In this document: positions 1 to 9,870 of the stretch, in pieces
How the letters are laid out: each line of letters opens with the position of its first letter
Numbering within the stretch: position 1 is the first letter of the stretch
Source: Synechocystis sp. PCC 7509
GTDB lineage: Bacteria; Cyanobacteriota; Cyanobacteriia; Cyanobacteriales; Chroococcidiopsidaceae
Length of the DNA stretch: 64,000 nt
Assembly: GCF_000332075.2 (NCBI RefSeq)
Contig: NZ_ALVU02000001.1
Location: 1,054,001 to 1,118,000 of the forward strand
Direction of reading: 5' to 3'
Position numbers and translations under genes: made by a program
The notes under the pieces: model-generated
The model's input: the letters and a program-made list of their open reading frames with translations, nothing else
What the model was told of the DNA's origin: nothing
Databases searched by the model: none

Positions 1-92
1 ACAATAATTTTTACTCCTCACACCTTAAAATTGCGGCGAAGGCAAATCTTTCCTTCAGGCCAGAGGTTTAGTCAATGCGGTAAAGTCAAATA

Positions 93-2720
93 GTGAGCAA
101 CCTGCAACCTTTAGACATGAACGTTTCGCCTGACCCATCATCACTAGATTCCAATCAACGCAAATCAACTATGCCTAACGCCGATTATCGGGAGTTGGAG
201 CGGAAAAAACTTAGCCCGATGATGCAGCATTATGTTGAAGTCAAAGAGCAGTATCCTCACGCGCTGCTATTGTACCGAGTTGGTGACTTTTTTGAAGTAT
301 TTTTTCAAGATGCTTGCACCGTTTCCGAGCAACTAGAATTAGTTTTAACTAGCATTCAAGCCGGGAAAGAAATCGGGCGAGTACCCATGTCTGGCGTACC
401 TCACCATGCCATAGACCGCTATTGTGCCATGTTAGTTGAAAAAGGATTTGCGATCGCACTTTGCGACCAAGTAGAAGATGCGTCGGTAGCAGCAGCGCAA
501 AATCGCCAGGTAAAGCGCGAAGTTACAAAGGTTATTACTCCCGGAACACTGTTAGACGAAGGAATGCTCAATGCTCGTCGCAACAACTTTCTCGCCGCCG
601 TTGTCATTGCGGGAGAACATTGGGGTTTAGCTTACGCAGACATCTCTACAGGGGAATTTCTCACTACTCAATCAAGCAGTTTAGAGCATTTAACCCAAGA
701 ATTAATGCGTTTGCAGCCGTCAGAAGTATTATTTCCCACCAATGCCCCCGATTTAGGTAGTTTATTGCGTCCAGGGGAAAAGTCTGCCCACTTACCTAGC
801 TGCCTTCCTAGCTCGTTTTGCTATGCGCTGCGTAGTCAAAACCCTTTCACCCTCGCCGAAGCACGAAGTCGGCTGTTGCAGCGCTTTAGAATGCGGAGTC
901 TAGAAGGAGTTGGCTTAGAACACCTACCCCTTGCTGTACGGGCGGCGGGGGGATTGCTGGAATACTTAGAAGCTACCCAAAAAGAAAACCCTGTAGCTTT
1001 GCAATTATTACGAACTTACACCCTTACAGACTTTTTAATTGTAGATAGCCAAAGCCGCCGCAATTTAGAAATTACTCAAACTGTCCGCGATGGAATTTTA
1101 CACGGTTCGCTGCTGTGGGCAATTGATAAAACCAGTACAGCAATGGGCGGTAGAGCTTTGCGGCGTTGGTTTTTGCAACCATTGTTAGACATTAAAGGTA
1201 TTAAATCGCGTCAAGACACTATTCAAGAATTAGTCGAAGACACGTCGCTGCGTCACGACTTAAGGCAACTATTGCGGCAAATATACGATTTAGAAAGGCT
1301 AACTGGACGGGCGAGTTCTGGTAGTGCTAACGCGCGAGATTTGGTGTCTTTAGCCGATTCTTTATTAAGGCTGCCAGAAATAGCTAGGTTAGTAGAAAAT
1401 GCTCAATCGCCTTATCTTAAAGCTTTGCAAAAAGTACCGCCGATTTTGGAGCAATTGGGGCATCAAATTCGCAATCATTTAGTAGAATCTCCCCCTTTAT
1501 ACCTCACTGAAGGCGGCTTGATTCGCAGTGGCATTAATTCTCAGCTTGATGAGTTGCGTATAACAGTTGAACAAGACAAACTATGGATTGCGAACCTAGA
1601 AGTTAAGGAAAAAGCTCGAACGGGAATCCCCAACCTTAAAGTGGGGTTTAATAAAACTTTTGGATATTACATTAGTATTTCTCGCTCTCGCGCTGACCAA
1701 GTTCCCGATAACTATATCCGCAAACAAACTCTCACTAATGAGGAGCGCTATATTACGCCGGATTTGAAAGAAAAAGAAGCGCGAATTTTGACGGCAAAAG
1801 ATGACCTCAATCGTTTAGAATACGAGGTTTTTTCCCTTTTACGTCAAGAAGTTGGGGAAAGTGCGGAGATTATTCGCAATACTTCTCGCGCGGTGGCGGC
1901 GGCGGATGTATTGTGTGGTTTTGCGGAAGTGGCGGTTTATCAAGGCTACTGTCGTCCGCAAATGGTAGAAGGGCGAGAAATAATAATTATTGATGGTCGT
2001 CATCCTGTCGTTGAGCAATCTTTGCCATCGGGGTTTTTTGTGCCAAATTCAACAATGTTAGGGTGGGAAGAAAACAGCCCAGATACCTTAGAAAAACCGG
2101 ATTTAGTAATTTTAACCGGGCCTAATGCTAGTGGAAAAAGCTGTTATTTACGGCAACTAGGATTAATTCAACTAATGGCTCAAGTAGGTTGCTTTGTGCC
2201 AGCAAAAGAGGCAATACTGGGAATATGCGATCGCATTTTCACTCGTGTTGGTGCAGTAGACGATTTAGCGACAGGGCAATCTACTTTTATGGTAGAGATG
2301 AACGAAACAGCTAATATCCTCAATCATGCTACGTCTAAATCCCTAGTATTATTAGATGAAATTGGGCGTGGTACGGCAACCTTTGACGGACTTTCGATTG
2401 CTTGGGCAGTGGCGGAGTATTTAGCCCAAGAAATTAAATCAAGAACAATTTTTGCGACTCATTACCACGAAATGAACGAATTAGCCTCAATGATGCCCAA
2501 TGTCGCTAATTATCAAGTGACAGTCAAGGAGTTACCCGACCAGATTATATTTTTACACCAGGTTCAACCAGGGGGCGCAGATAAGTCCTATGGAATTGAA
2601 GCCGGAAGACTAGCGGGTTTACCTTCTGTTGTTATTGGACGCGCTAAAGAAGTCATGGGACAAATAGAAAAACATAGTAAAATTGCCATCGGACTAAGAA
2701 CGCAAATTAACGAGTTGTAA
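93..2720 (+). CDS. mutS: DNA mismatch repair protein MutS
   Basis: ATPase that recognises mismatched or looped DNA and starts mismatch repair. The 875-residue product has the full MutS1 layout. The mismatch-reading Phe-x-Glu is F66-x-E68 in GDFFEVF. Connector, lever and clamp regions follow, and the ABC-type ATPase has Walker A GPNASGKS at 676-683 and a Walker B/signature region [12 protein letters not shown]. It ends with a helix-turn-helix dimerisation tail. The start shown is GTG; in-frame ATGs at 117 and 171 are equally possible because family conservation only begins near residue 30. No mutL lies nearby. Family assignment is secure. Confidence 0.96.
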   Translation: MSNLQPLDMNVSPDPSSLDSNQRKSTMPNADYRELERKKLSPMMQHYVEVKEQYPHALLLYRVGDFFEVFFQDACTVSEQLELVLTSIQAGKEIGRVPMSGVPHHAIDRYCAMLVEKGFAIALCDQVEDASVAAAQNRQVKREVTKVITPGTLLDEGMLNARRNNFLAAVVIAGEHWGLAYADISTGEFLTTQSSSLEHLTQELMRLQPSEVLFPTNAPDLGSLLRPGEKSAHLPSCLPSSFCYALRSQNPFTLAEARSRLLQRFRMRSLEGVGLEHLPLAVRAAGGLLEYLEATQKENPVALQLLRTYTLTDFLIVDSQSRRNLEITQTVRDGILHGSLLWAIDKTSTAMGGRALRRWFLQPLLDIKGIKSRQDTIQELVEDTSLRHDLRQLLRQIYDLERLTGRASSGSANARDLVSLADSLLRLPEIARLVENAQSPYLKALQKVPPILEQLGHQIRNHLVESPPLYLTEGGLIRSGINSQLDELRITVEQDKLWIANLEVKEKARTGIPNLKVGFNKTFGYYISISRSRADQVPDNYIRKQTLTNEERYITPDLKEKEARILTAKDDLNRLEYEVFSLLRQEVGESAEIIRNTSRAVAAADVLCGFAEVAVYQGYCRPQMVEGREIIIIDGRHPVVEQSLPSGFFVPNSTMLGWEENSPDTLEKPDLVILTGPNASGKSCYLRQLGLIQLMAQVGCFVPAKEAILGICDRIFTRVGAVDDLATGQSTFMVEMNETANILNHATSKSLVLLDEIGRGTATFDGLSIAWAVAEYLAQEIKSRTIFATHYHEMNELASMMPNVANYQVTVKELPDQIIFLHQVQPGGADKSYGIEAGRLAGLPSVVIGRAKEVMGQIEKHSKIAIGLRTQINEL

Positions 2721-2877
2721 AGAAGTGCTTACAGAAGACTTCACCTAGTTAAAATGGCATAAGTCCAGAGAGTAATAGTTATCGTTGTTACACTTGATTG
2801 CAAATTAGGTAACAAGCAAAAGCAACATGATAATTTCTAATCTGGTAAGAAATTAACCATCTAGGAGAACATCGCTC

Positions 2878-3084
2878 GTGGCAATTCAACAGCAGGGACT
2901 ACCATCTAACGACTTAAAGCGTGAAGATTTTAGCGAATATGTTGCTCATCTGCAATTGCACATGGCTTTGCAAGCACGAAATCTAGTCCCCAACTTTAGC
3001 AAAACTGCGGGCGATAGCCGCGAACAATTACTACATCAAACCCAAGCAAATTTTGAAAAATTAGTATCCCGTCAAGCACGCTAA
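2878..3084 (+). CDS. small conserved-looking hypothetical protein, 68 aa
   Basis: Function not recognised. The GTG start follows a good ribosome binding site (AGGAGAAC at about 2863-2870). The product is soluble, charged and probably mostly helical, with no membrane segment, no cysteine and no known motif. It stands alone between mutS and the acetyltransferase gene, with about 155 bp of spacer on each side and a hairpin downstream, so it is probably a separate transcription unit. The ribosome binding site and clean coding frame argue it is real; the role is unknown. Confidence 0.7.
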   Translation: MAIQQQGLPSNDLKREDFSEYVAHLQLHMALQARNLVPNFSKTAGDSREQLLHQTQANFEKLVSRQAR

Positions 3085-3095
3085 TTACTTCAAAA

Positions 3096-3135
3096 TAGAC
3101 CCGGCAACCCGTGTCAGTTGATTTTGCTAGGTCTA
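3096..3135 (+). terminator. hairpin after the 68-aa gene
   Basis: TAGACC at 3096-3101 pairs with GGTCTA at 3130-3135, with a possible inner CAA/TTG pairing. No strong T-run follows, so termination is plausible but not certain. Confidence 0.4.
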
Positions 3136-3241
3136 AATATTAAAAATCGCTCTTGAGATTAGCAGCATAAACTCAGAAAATCGTTAAAATATTGGTGCAG
3201 CATATTAACTAACTTTAGGCTGGATTCCAACCAGACGAATC

Positions 3242-4462
3242 ATGACTTCCGTACTTCCGCAAAATCTAAACGTTGTTATTCGCACGGTTCAACGCCGGGA
3301 TATAGAAGGAATTGAGCGTCTTTGTAGCGAATCATTTACATCGGATAAACCGATGGTAGCTACAGAGCAAAATCAATTAAAATTACTGCGTCGCTGGTAT
3401 GGATTGCTGAAGTTTTTAAATTTGTTTCCCAATCCCCTACAATACCATTTTTATATTTATGTCGCCGAGCAAGCCAAGCAAGTTCAAGGCACAATTCAAA
3501 TTTCGCCTTGCAACCGCACACGCAGCACTTGGCGAGTAGAAAAGTTATTAGTAGATGCTCAAGCCCGCGCTCAAGGCGTTGGCTCTCAACTACTGCGCTA
3601 CTGTTTTGAAGCGGTAGGAGAAGCTAGAACTTGGCTACTAGAAGTTGATGTCAATGACAAAGAGTCGCTGGCTCTTTACCGTCAAAATGGCTTTCAAAGT
3701 TTGGCGCAACAAACTTACTGGGAAATTACCCCTAGCTTGCTACAAGAATTAGCATTGCGCGAACCTGATTTGCCGAACCTTTTACCTGTAAGTAATGCTG
3801 ATGCTCAATTGCTCTATCAGTTAGATACCGCATCAATGCCGCCTTTGGTACGTCAAGTATTTGACCGCAATGCTGACGATTTTAAAACTAGCTTGCTAGG
3901 TGGCATAGTTCAAGCCGTGCAACAATGGCTAAATAAGCTGGAAGTAGTCAGTGGCTATGTTTTTGAACCTCAGCGCAAAGCAGCAATTGGCTATTTTCAA
4001 ATTCGGATGTGTCGCCAAGGTACGCAACCTCATGTAGCTACACTTACCGTTCACCCAGCCTACACTTGGCTGTATCCCGAACTATTATCACAATTAGCTC
4101 GAATTGCTCAAGATTTACCCCCTCAATCGTTGCAACTAGCATCGGCAGATTACCAGCAAGAAAGAGAGGAGTATTTAGAGCAAATTGGCGCTAAAAGAGT
4201 AGAACACACCTTGATGATGTCGCGCTCGGTATACCACAAGCTGCGCGAGTCTAAATTTGTGTCTTTAGAGGGATTGCAATGGTCAGAAATGTTGCAAGGA
4301 TTCCAGCCAGCCCGCAAGCCTGTAGCGGGAGGAATGTCTTGGCTACAACCAAAACAACAAATGTCGCCGATAGAGGTGACAGATCCTAATTTAACGTCGT
4401 CAGAACCCAATACTTACTCTAATTTAGAATCGCCGCTCCCACCAGAATTAGGCAACCAGTAG
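3242..4462 (+). CDS. GNAT-family N-acetyltransferase with a long C-terminal extension
   Basis: Probable acyl-CoA-dependent acetyltransferase of unknown substrate, 406 aa. The N-terminal half is a GNAT domain: a beta strand with VEKLLVD leads into the acetyl-CoA loop RAQGVGSQLL near residues 110-120, then LALYRQNGF, the usual GNAT C-terminal motif. Residues from about 185 on resemble a second, degenerate GNAT-like half (DRNADDFKTSL...ATLTVHPAYTWLYPELLSQLA), followed by a low-complexity proline-rich tail. It ends 11 bp before ruvX, so the two are probably co-transcribed. The substrate cannot be read from the sequence. Confidence 0.85.
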   Translation: MTSVLPQNLNVVIRTVQRRDIEGIERLCSESFTSDKPMVATEQNQLKLLRRWYGLLKFLNLFPNPLQYHFYIYVAEQAKQVQGTIQISPCNRTRSTWRVEKLLVDAQARAQGVGSQLLRYCFEAVGEARTWLLEVDVNDKESLALYRQNGFQSLAQQTYWEITPSLLQELALREPDLPNLLPVSNADAQLLYQLDTASMPPLVRQVFDRNADDFKTSLLGGIVQAVQQWLNKLEVVSGYVFEPQRKAAIGYFQIRMCRQGTQPHVATLTVHPAYTWLYPELLSQLARIAQDLPPQSLQLASADYQQEREEYLEQIGAKRVEHTLMMSRSVYHKLRESKFVSLEGLQWSEMLQGFQPARKPVAGGMSWLQPKQQMSPIEVTDPNLTSSEPNTYSNLESPLPPELGNQ

Positions 4463-4473
4463 ACCAAACACCT

Positions 4474-4938
4474 ATGTTACCGAGGATTTCCGCCCTAGGG
4501 TTAGATATTGGCAAAAAGCGCATTGGTGTAGCTGGCTGCGACGGTACAGGATTGATTGCCACAGGTTTAACTACGATAGAGCGTCAAACTTTTACTTTAG
4601 ATGTCGCCCAATTCCAAAAATTGGTGCAAGAGCGCCATGCTCAAATCTTAGTAGTGGGAATGCCTTATACGATGAGTGGTGAACTAGGTTTTCAAGCTAA
4701 ACAAGTACAAAAATTAGCGTCAAAACTTGCCCAAGTTTTAAACCTACCTGTGGAGTACGTAGACGAGCGCCTAACTTCGGTGGAAGCCGAGCAATTAATT
4801 CATTTAGAAAAAAAGACTACCCATTTTATTGATAAGGGATTAATCGATCGCAAAGCCGCCGCAATTATTTTACAGCGCTGGCTAGACCTAAGACGCAGTA
4901 GCAACTATTTACAGACCTTGGATGCTCCCCTCACCTAA
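4474..4938 (+). CDS. ruvX: RuvX/YqgF-family Holliday-junction-resolvase-like nuclease
   Basis: RNase H-fold nuclease of the YqgF family, which acts in pre-16S rRNA 5' end processing in E. coli and is also called a putative Holliday junction resolvase. The 154-aa length is typical. The N-terminal LGLDIGKKRIGVA carries the first catalytic Asp, VVGMPYTMSG is the central motif, and VEYVDERLTSVEAEQ holds the conserved Asp-Glu pair. The final helix contains the last acidic residue (DRKAAAIILQRWL). It sits just ahead of the DUF3727 and mltG genes. Confidence 0.93.
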   Translation: MLPRISALGLDIGKKRIGVAGCDGTGLIATGLTTIERQTFTLDVAQFQKLVQERHAQILVVGMPYTMSGELGFQAKQVQKLASKLAQVLNLPVEYVDERLTSVEAEQLIHLEKKTTHFIDKGLIDRKAAAIILQRWLDLRRSSNYLQTLDAPLT

Positions 4939-5057
4939 CTTGATTGCCGTTAAACTCGCATCCCGTGATATCCTAAAAACTGACAAATAGTACCTAATCA
5001 AGGCGCAAGTTCTTTAGTTACTTTTGTTATTAACAAATTGACAGTCCCCCATCGTCT

Positions 5058-5624
5058 ATGTTTCCCTCCCCTGAAGAAAACGATCCATCTCCAACAGCTT
5101 CCATCACCCTTACTGATGAATCTGGGCGAAGTCTTCCCTGTTATATCGAGCGATCGCTATTTGTCGGGGATATAGAATATGTTTTACTGCTCCCGGAAGA
5201 CTCAGCTATCGAAATTTTCGCATGGCATGGCGATGGCGATGAGGAAGAAGCAGTACCGATTGAAGATGATGAAACCATCGATCAAATCTTTACTACCGCC
5301 GAAGCTGTCCTCGCCGAGCAAAACTTGGTTCTCCGGCGCACGGCTTTCGCGCTTACGGTTGCGGGCGAACTTCCCCCGGTGGAAGATGCGGAGTTATTTA
5401 CTTTAGAAATTGAAGAAGAAGGCTCGGAATTAGAACCGGAACAGTTGCAATTACTATCAAACTTCTATCATCAAGAGCAAGAATACTCAATCTATACGCC
5501 CCTAGATCCGTTGCTATTTTTTGCTAAGATGAATGCCGCCGGAAAGCCAGAGCTACTTTCTCAAGAAGAATTTGGTAAAATCCAGCCGCTACTAGAGGAG
5601 CAGCTATTTGACGAGATGGATTAA
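5058..5624 (+). CDS. DUF3727 family protein
   Basis: Acidic soluble protein of 188 aa matching the cyanobacterial/plastid DUF3727 family. The first 80 residues resemble a DUF1292-like beta domain (ITLTDESGRSLPCYIERSLFVGDIEYVLLLPEDSAIEIFAW), followed by a Glu-rich segment and a C-terminal helical part with YTPLDPLLFFAKM. No catalytic residues or membrane segments are visible. It lies 29 bp upstream of mltG, suggesting one operon with ruvX and mltG. Function unknown. Confidence 0.88.
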   Translation: MFPSPEENDPSPTASITLTDESGRSLPCYIERSLFVGDIEYVLLLPEDSAIEIFAWHGDGDEEEAVPIEDDETIDQIFTTAEAVLAEQNLVLRRTAFALTVAGELPPVEDAELFTLEIEEEGSELEPEQLQLLSNFYHQEQEYSIYTPLDPLLFFAKMNAAGKPELLSQEEFGKIQPLLEEQLFDEMD

Positions 5625-5653
5625 TAGGTAGTTATTTAGGGTAGTTAAATAAG

Positions 5654-6700
5654 ATGAAAGTAATGCAAAAAGCTTTCAAGTGGTCGCTCCTATTACTCTT
5701 GCCAGCCTTGGGAGTAGGTACTTGGTTGGGTTGGAATTGGTGGAATGGAGCAACTTCTCCTACCCCAAATAATCGCGTAACATCTATTCAAGTCAAACCA
5801 GGAACGCCCGCGCAACAAATAGGTCAACAGTTGGAAGCGGCGGGGGTAATTCGTTCTAGCCAAGCTTGGAGTTTATGGGCGCGATACTTGCAAAAACAAG
5901 AACCCAAAGGAGGCTTTAAAGCCGGAAACTATCTCATAGCTCCAAATCAACCGCTATCGGTGGTTGCCGAACAAATCTGGAATGGCAAAGTTGTAGAACT
6001 AAGTTTTACGATTCCTGAAGGTTGGTCATTGCGACAAATGGGCGAATACTTTGAAAAACAAGGTTTCTTCTCGGCTCAAGAATTTTTAGCGGCGGCACGG
6101 AAAATTCCTAGAAACGAGTATTCGTGGTTGCCTGTCAACTTACCTCATTTGGAAGGTTTTTTGTATCCCGACACCTACAAACTCAATGGTGATAGCGTTA
6201 CTCCGGCAATTGTTGTTAGGCAAATGCTCAACCAATTTCAAGTTGTAGCTTTGCCTGTATACCAAGCAGGTAAAAGTAAAACAGATTTAGACTTGTTAGA
6301 GTGGGTAACTTTGGGCAGTATTGTGGAAAAAGAAGCCGTAATTCCCCAAGAGCGATCGCGCATTGCGGGAGTATTTGCTTCAAGGTTGCGTCAAGGGATG
6401 CTATTACAAACCGATCCGACAGTAGAATACGCTCTTAATATTCGCCAAACTAAAGAACAACCTTTAACTTTTGCTCAAATCAAAGTTGCTAGTCCTTACA
6501 ATACCTATGTTTTTCCTGGCTTACCCCCTACTCCCATAGCAAGTCCCGGCATTGCTAGTTTAAAAGCCGCCTTGAACCCCGAAAAGACTGCTTATCTTTA
6601 CTTTGTCGCTCGTTACGATGGGACTCATGTATTTAGCAAAACTTTAAGCGAACATACGGCGGCGCAAGTAGCTATTCGCAAACAAGTTTCGGCAAATTAA
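5654..6700 (+). CDS. mltG: endolytic murein transglycosylase MltG
   Basis: Membrane-anchored lytic transglycosylase that cleaves nascent glycan strands and is thought to end peptidoglycan chain growth. The 348-aa product has one N-terminal transmembrane helix (about residues 10-27), a LysM-like subdomain (VKPGTPAQQIGQQLEAAGVI) and the YceG fold. The catalytic Glu lies in LGSIVEKEAV, and the family signature YNTYVFPGLPPTPIASPG is present, as is the terminal YFVARYDGTHVFS. Length and motifs are complete. The next gene starts 14 bp downstream. Confidence 0.96.
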   Translation: MKVMQKAFKWSLLLLLPALGVGTWLGWNWWNGATSPTPNNRVTSIQVKPGTPAQQIGQQLEAAGVIRSSQAWSLWARYLQKQEPKGGFKAGNYLIAPNQPLSVVAEQIWNGKVVELSFTIPEGWSLRQMGEYFEKQGFFSAQEFLAAARKIPRNEYSWLPVNLPHLEGFLYPDTYKLNGDSVTPAIVVRQMLNQFQVVALPVYQAGKSKTDLDLLEWVTLGSIVEKEAVIPQERSRIAGVFASRLRQGMLLQTDPTVEYALNIRQTKEQPLTFAQIKVASPYNTYVFPGLPPTPIASPGIASLKAALNPEKTAYLYFVARYDGTHVFSKTLSEHTAAQVAIRKQVSAN

Positions 6701-6714
6701 ACCCCAATGAAAAT

Positions 6715-7257
6715 ATGACATGGAACAAATATTTACAGCCAGACTTAAACTTGCAAAGCTCAGTTTTAAGTTTGACCCCCGATATTATCGCTCAGTATCA
6801 ACTTAAAGGGCTAGTTTTAGATGTAGATGAAACTCTTGTCCCAGTAAAAGCAACTACCGCCTCCCCAGAACTACAAGACTGGGTTGAGGGTATTCGACCC
6901 ACTACTAAGCTGTGGCTAGTAAGTAATAACCTTAGCGATGTGCGGATTGGTGGTATTGCCCGTTCTTTAGACTTGCCTTATATTTTAGGCGCAGTAAAAC
7001 CATCGGTGCGTAAGCTACGACAAGCGGTTGCAGCCATGAATTTACCTGTAGAACAAATTGCTATGGTAGGCGATCGCTTATTTACAGATGTGATTGCTGG
7101 CAATCGGCTGGGAATGTTCACAATTTTAGTAGATCCCTTTCTTAATCCAGGGGAAGCGGTGCGCTCTTATCCAATCCGCAATTTTGAGGTACTTATATCG
7201 CAGCTTGTAGGCGCTTCAATATTGCCGAAACAAAAACTAACACAGAATAAAAGTTAG
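6715..7257 (+). CDS. YqeG-family HAD IIIA phosphatase
   Basis: HAD-superfamily phosphatase, 180 aa, of the YqeG type. Motif I is LVLDVDETLVP (the DxDxT nucleophile motif), motif II is the Ser in LWLVSNN, and motif III/IV is KPSVRKL...MVGDRLFTDVIAGNRLG. The substrate is unknown; a yeast relative is a mitochondrial phosphatidylglycerophosphate phosphatase, so lipid phosphate is one possibility. It closely follows mltG and is followed by a terminator-like hairpin. Confidence 0.92.
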   Translation: MTWNKYLQPDLNLQSSVLSLTPDIIAQYQLKGLVLDVDETLVPVKATTASPELQDWVEGIRPTTKLWLVSNNLSDVRIGGIARSLDLPYILGAVKPSVRKLRQAVAAMNLPVEQIAMVGDRLFTDVIAGNRLGMFTILVDPFLNPGEAVRSYPIRNFEVLISQLVGASILPKQKLTQNKS

Positions 7258-7325
7258 GAAATATAAAGAAAATATTATAAACTTGTGATTTTCCAAAAAT
7301 GTCTGTAATGATATATACAGTTCAA

Positions 7326-7352
7326 ATAGAGTCAGCGCTATAAAGACTCTAT
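7326..7352 (+). terminator. hairpin ending the mltG-yqeG unit
   Basis: ATAGAGTC (7326-7333) and GACTCTAT (7345-7352) form a perfect 8-bp stem around an 11-nt loop. It is followed by AT-rich sequence ending in a short T-run near 7370. Probable intrinsic terminator. Confidence 0.55.
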
Positions 7353-7373
7353 CTATAAATAATAAATAATTTT

Positions 7374-7414
7374 GTCAAGCGTCAGCCTCACTTATAGGGG
7401 AACTGGCGCTTGAC
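7374..7414 (+). promoter_or_regulatory. strong hairpin 30 bp upstream of proB
   Basis: GTCAAGCGTCAG (7374-7385) pairs with CTGGCGCTTGAC (7403-7414), a 12-bp stem with one G-U pair. The loop can pair further (CCT with AGG). It is separate from the hairpin at 7326-7352 and lies just before proB. It could be a second terminator, an mRNA 5' leader structure or a repeat; no T-run follows. Confidence 0.45.
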
Positions 7415-7443
7415 TATTTGTCTGTAGCACAGGCATATATCTA

Positions 7444-8547
7444 ATGACCCAAACTATAGTTATCAAAATTGGCACTTCTAGCCTGACTCAGCCCCAAACC
7501 GGACAACTGGCTTTGTCTACTATTGCCACATTGGTAGAAGTTTTAAGTCAGTTGCGGCAGCAAGGTCATCAAGTAATTTTGGTATCTTCGGGAGCGGTAG
7601 GGGTAGGTTGCGCCAGGTTGGGATTGACCGAAAGACCCAAAGAAGTCGCCCTCAAACAAGCTGTAGCCGCCGTAGGTCAAGGGCGATTGATGCGGGTGTA
7701 TGATGACTTGTTTAATACCCTCGGTCAGCCTATTGCTCAAGTGCTTTTAACTCGTGGTGATTTGGTATCGCGTAGCCGTTATATCAATGTCTATCGTACC
7801 TTTGCTGAACTACTCAAACTAGGAGTAATTCCGGTAGTCAATGAAAATGATACTGTAGCTGTTGATGAATTAAAGTTTGGCGATAACGATACTTTATCTG
7901 CTTTAGTGGCAAGTTTGGTAGAAGCCGATTGGCTATTTTTGTTAACCGATGTCGATCGCCTTTATTCTGCCGATCCGCGATCGTTTCCCGATGCTCAACC
8001 CATTTCTTTAGTTAAAAATATTAATGACTTAACCGAGCAAGTCCAAATAGGCGATCGCGCCTCTAAATGGGGTACGGGGGGAATGATTACAAAAATCGCC
8101 GCCGCCCGTATTGCTACCGCCGCCGGGGTGCGGACAGTAATTACTCAAGGCAATCCTGGCAATATTCAAAAAATCTTACAAGGAGAAGCTTTAGGTACAG
8201 AGTTTGAACCGCAAAAAGAGCCAAATAAGGCGCGTAAACGTTGGATTGCTTACGGTTTAGTCCCTATGGGAAAATTAACTTTAGATATTGGTGCAGTTAA
8301 AGCCATTGCTCAAGAAAGAAAATCTTTACTAGCGGCGGGAATTAATGCTGTAGCGGGAGAATTTGAAAGCCAAGAAGCGGTGGAATTGTGCGATCGCAGT
8401 GGTAAAGCGATCGCCAGAGGCATTGTCAACTACAATAGCAGCGAACTGCAACAGATTTTAGGACGACATTCGAGCGAAATATCAACGATTTTGGGCTACA
8501 CGGGGGCGGAAACCGTAGTCCACCGCGATAACCTTGTTTTGACCTAA
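7444..8547 (+). CDS. proB: glutamate 5-kinase (ProB)
   Basis: Phosphorylates L-glutamate to glutamyl-5-phosphate, the first step of proline synthesis. The 367-aa length is standard: an amino-acid-kinase domain ([11 protein letters not shown] at the N-terminus, [52 protein letters not shown]) followed by a C-terminal PUA domain (about 280-360, [14 protein letters not shown]...[12 protein letters not shown]). It abuts, tail to tail, the membrane-protein gene on the other strand with a 1-bp gap. proA is not in the window. Confidence 0.97.
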   Translation: MTQTIVIKIGTSSLTQPQTGQLALSTIATLVEVLSQLRQQGHQVILVSSGAVGVGCARLGLTERPKEVALKQAVAAVGQGRLMRVYDDLFNTLGQPIAQVLLTRGDLVSRSRYINVYRTFAELLKLGVIPVVNENDTVAVDELKFGDNDTLSALVASLVEADWLFLLTDVDRLYSADPRSFPDAQPISLVKNINDLTEQVQIGDRASKWGTGGMITKIAAARIATAAGVRTVITQGNPGNIQKILQGEALGTEFEPQKEPNKARKRWIAYGLVPMGKLTLDIGAVKAIAQERKSLLAAGINAVAGEFESQEAVELCDRSGKAIARGIVNYNSSELQQILGRHSSEISTILGYTGAETVVHRDNLVLT

Positions 8548-8548
8548 A

Positions 8549-9589
8549 TTAGCTAGAGGGGTAGGTTTTGCTGCTTAGAATTTTAATGTTTAGATTTAGT
8601 CCTTTTAAATCCGAACTAATGTAGGACAGCAAAGCATAGATAAAAATAACTATCCCCATCATTTCCATAAATTCCTCAATGGAGGTAAGAATAGATGTAA
8701 TAAAGTTATTGTTGGTATAAAGCTCGGTATAAGCTCCAGACAATAATTCCATTCCCATTGCCCCGCCGATAAAAACTGCCCCCGCCGTTAAAAATAAGCG
8801 TTTTGTTTTAGGAGGGAGAGCATTAATAAATTTTAGAAATCCCAAAAATACCGCGAAAGCAAAAATTGCTCCAGGAATCACCCAAGCGTAATATAAAAAG
8901 CCACTGGTATTAAGAGAACTTCTCAAGGGTTCTATAAATTTTTCGTGAATCGCAATTGCTTCATCAAGGGCTAAATATACAAAAATAATTGCTAATGCTT
9001 TCCAGTAATTGACATGGCGATCGCCCGCTACCTGTTTGATCTTAGCAACGATCGCCAGTAACATTGCACAAAATAGTAAAGCTGACCAAGAGTAGAGGGT
9101 AGGAATATTTTGTTCTACATCGACATTAGATATGGATGCCAAAGTATCTCTTAAGGGGAAATCCGGTAAATAGTATATACAGAACTGGAAAAACAAACTG
9201 CATACAACCAAACCAGATACTAAGAAAACTAAAAAACGGGTAGTTTTTTCAGGAGACAAAGAAAATATTAGTTTTTTGGTTGACGATCTGGTGATGTAAG
9301 GATAGTTGTTTATCTGTTCGACGGCAGTTAGATTAGTATCACCCTTTTGGGACTCCTTAGCCCATCTATTTGCAGTTCTGTGGGGCAATACTATTTTTTC
9401 CATTAAATACTCAATAGTTTGCTGTTTTACCCAGCCGCAATCTACGAGAATTGTTCCTAAGCGCTTTTTGCAATAGCTTTGCTTTTTGAGGGCAACTTCT
9501 AATTGTTCTGGTGTAATCATCCCAGCTTCAATTAGGTACGCTCCTAACGGCTTAACGCTCTCGCTTTGTGCTTCAATTTTACTAATCAC
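8549..9589 (-). CDS. membrane protein with N-terminal MshEN-like domain
   Basis: 346 aa, function unknown. Residues 13-70 (LGAYLIEAGMITPEQLEVAL... then KKRLGTILVDCGWVKQQTIEYLM) match the two-helix repeat at the N-terminus of type II secretion/MSHA ATPases (MshEN), which in MshE binds cyclic di-GMP. A charged linker follows, then about six hydrophobic helices between residue 115 and the C-terminus, with no ATPase domain. It is a single gene, divergent from nothing and convergent with proB. The MshEN-membrane pairing suggests a regulated membrane sensor, which is inference. Confidence 0.75.
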   Translation of the reverse strand: MISKIEAQSESVKPLGAYLIEAGMITPEQLEVALKKQSYCKKRLGTILVDCGWVKQQTIEYLMEKIVLPHRTANRWAKESQKGDTNLTAVEQINNYPYITRSSTKKLIFSLSPEKTTRFLVFLVSGLVVCSLFFQFCIYYLPDFPLRDTLASISNVDVEQNIPTLYSWSALLFCAMLLAIVAKIKQVAGDRHVNYWKALAIIFVYLALDEAIAIHEKFIEPLRSSLNTSGFLYYAWVIPGAIFAFAVFLGFLKFINALPPKTKRLFLTAGAVFIGGAMGMELLSGAYTELYTNNNFITSILTSIEEFMEMMGIVIFIYALLSYISSDLKGLNLNIKILSSKTYPSS

Positions 9590-9777
9590 TACTTTAACCT
9601 TATTCTTGATCTATGCTCGTTGAATTAGTAAAGTTCTACTTACTTTTACCGCGCTCAGTAAGTAGATATACGTAATATTGAGCTTGATTAAGATTAGTTT
9701 AACTAAGATTAGATTAAGAAAATATAAACCTTAGGTAAATTTAGGGGCAAATATATTTTAGTTAATAAATTTTTTGT

Positions 9778-9806
9778 AAAGCTATACCTAACTTGGGTAT
9801 AGCTTT
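9778..9806 (-). terminator. perfect hairpin downstream of the APC permease gene
   Basis: AAAGCTATACC (9778-9788) and GGTATAGCTTT (9796-9806) form an 11-bp perfect stem with a 7-nt loop, 65 bp past the permease stop codon. No U-run follows on the transcribed side, so it may be an mRNA 3' stabiliser rather than an intrinsic terminator. Confidence 0.5.
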
Positions 9807-9870
9807 AACTTTGGGCGCAAACCATACAGCCTTTTTGGATAATTGCTTTAGGTCGCTATCTACAAGCGTA

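Noticed and set aside
13-24. ACTCCTCACACC, identical to the core of the cyanobacterial small RNA Yfr1.
   Set aside because: Yfr1 needs a terminator hairpin right after this motif; the following sequence has only a weak GAAGG/CCTTC pairing and no T-run, and the 5' stem would lie outside the window. Kept only as a note.
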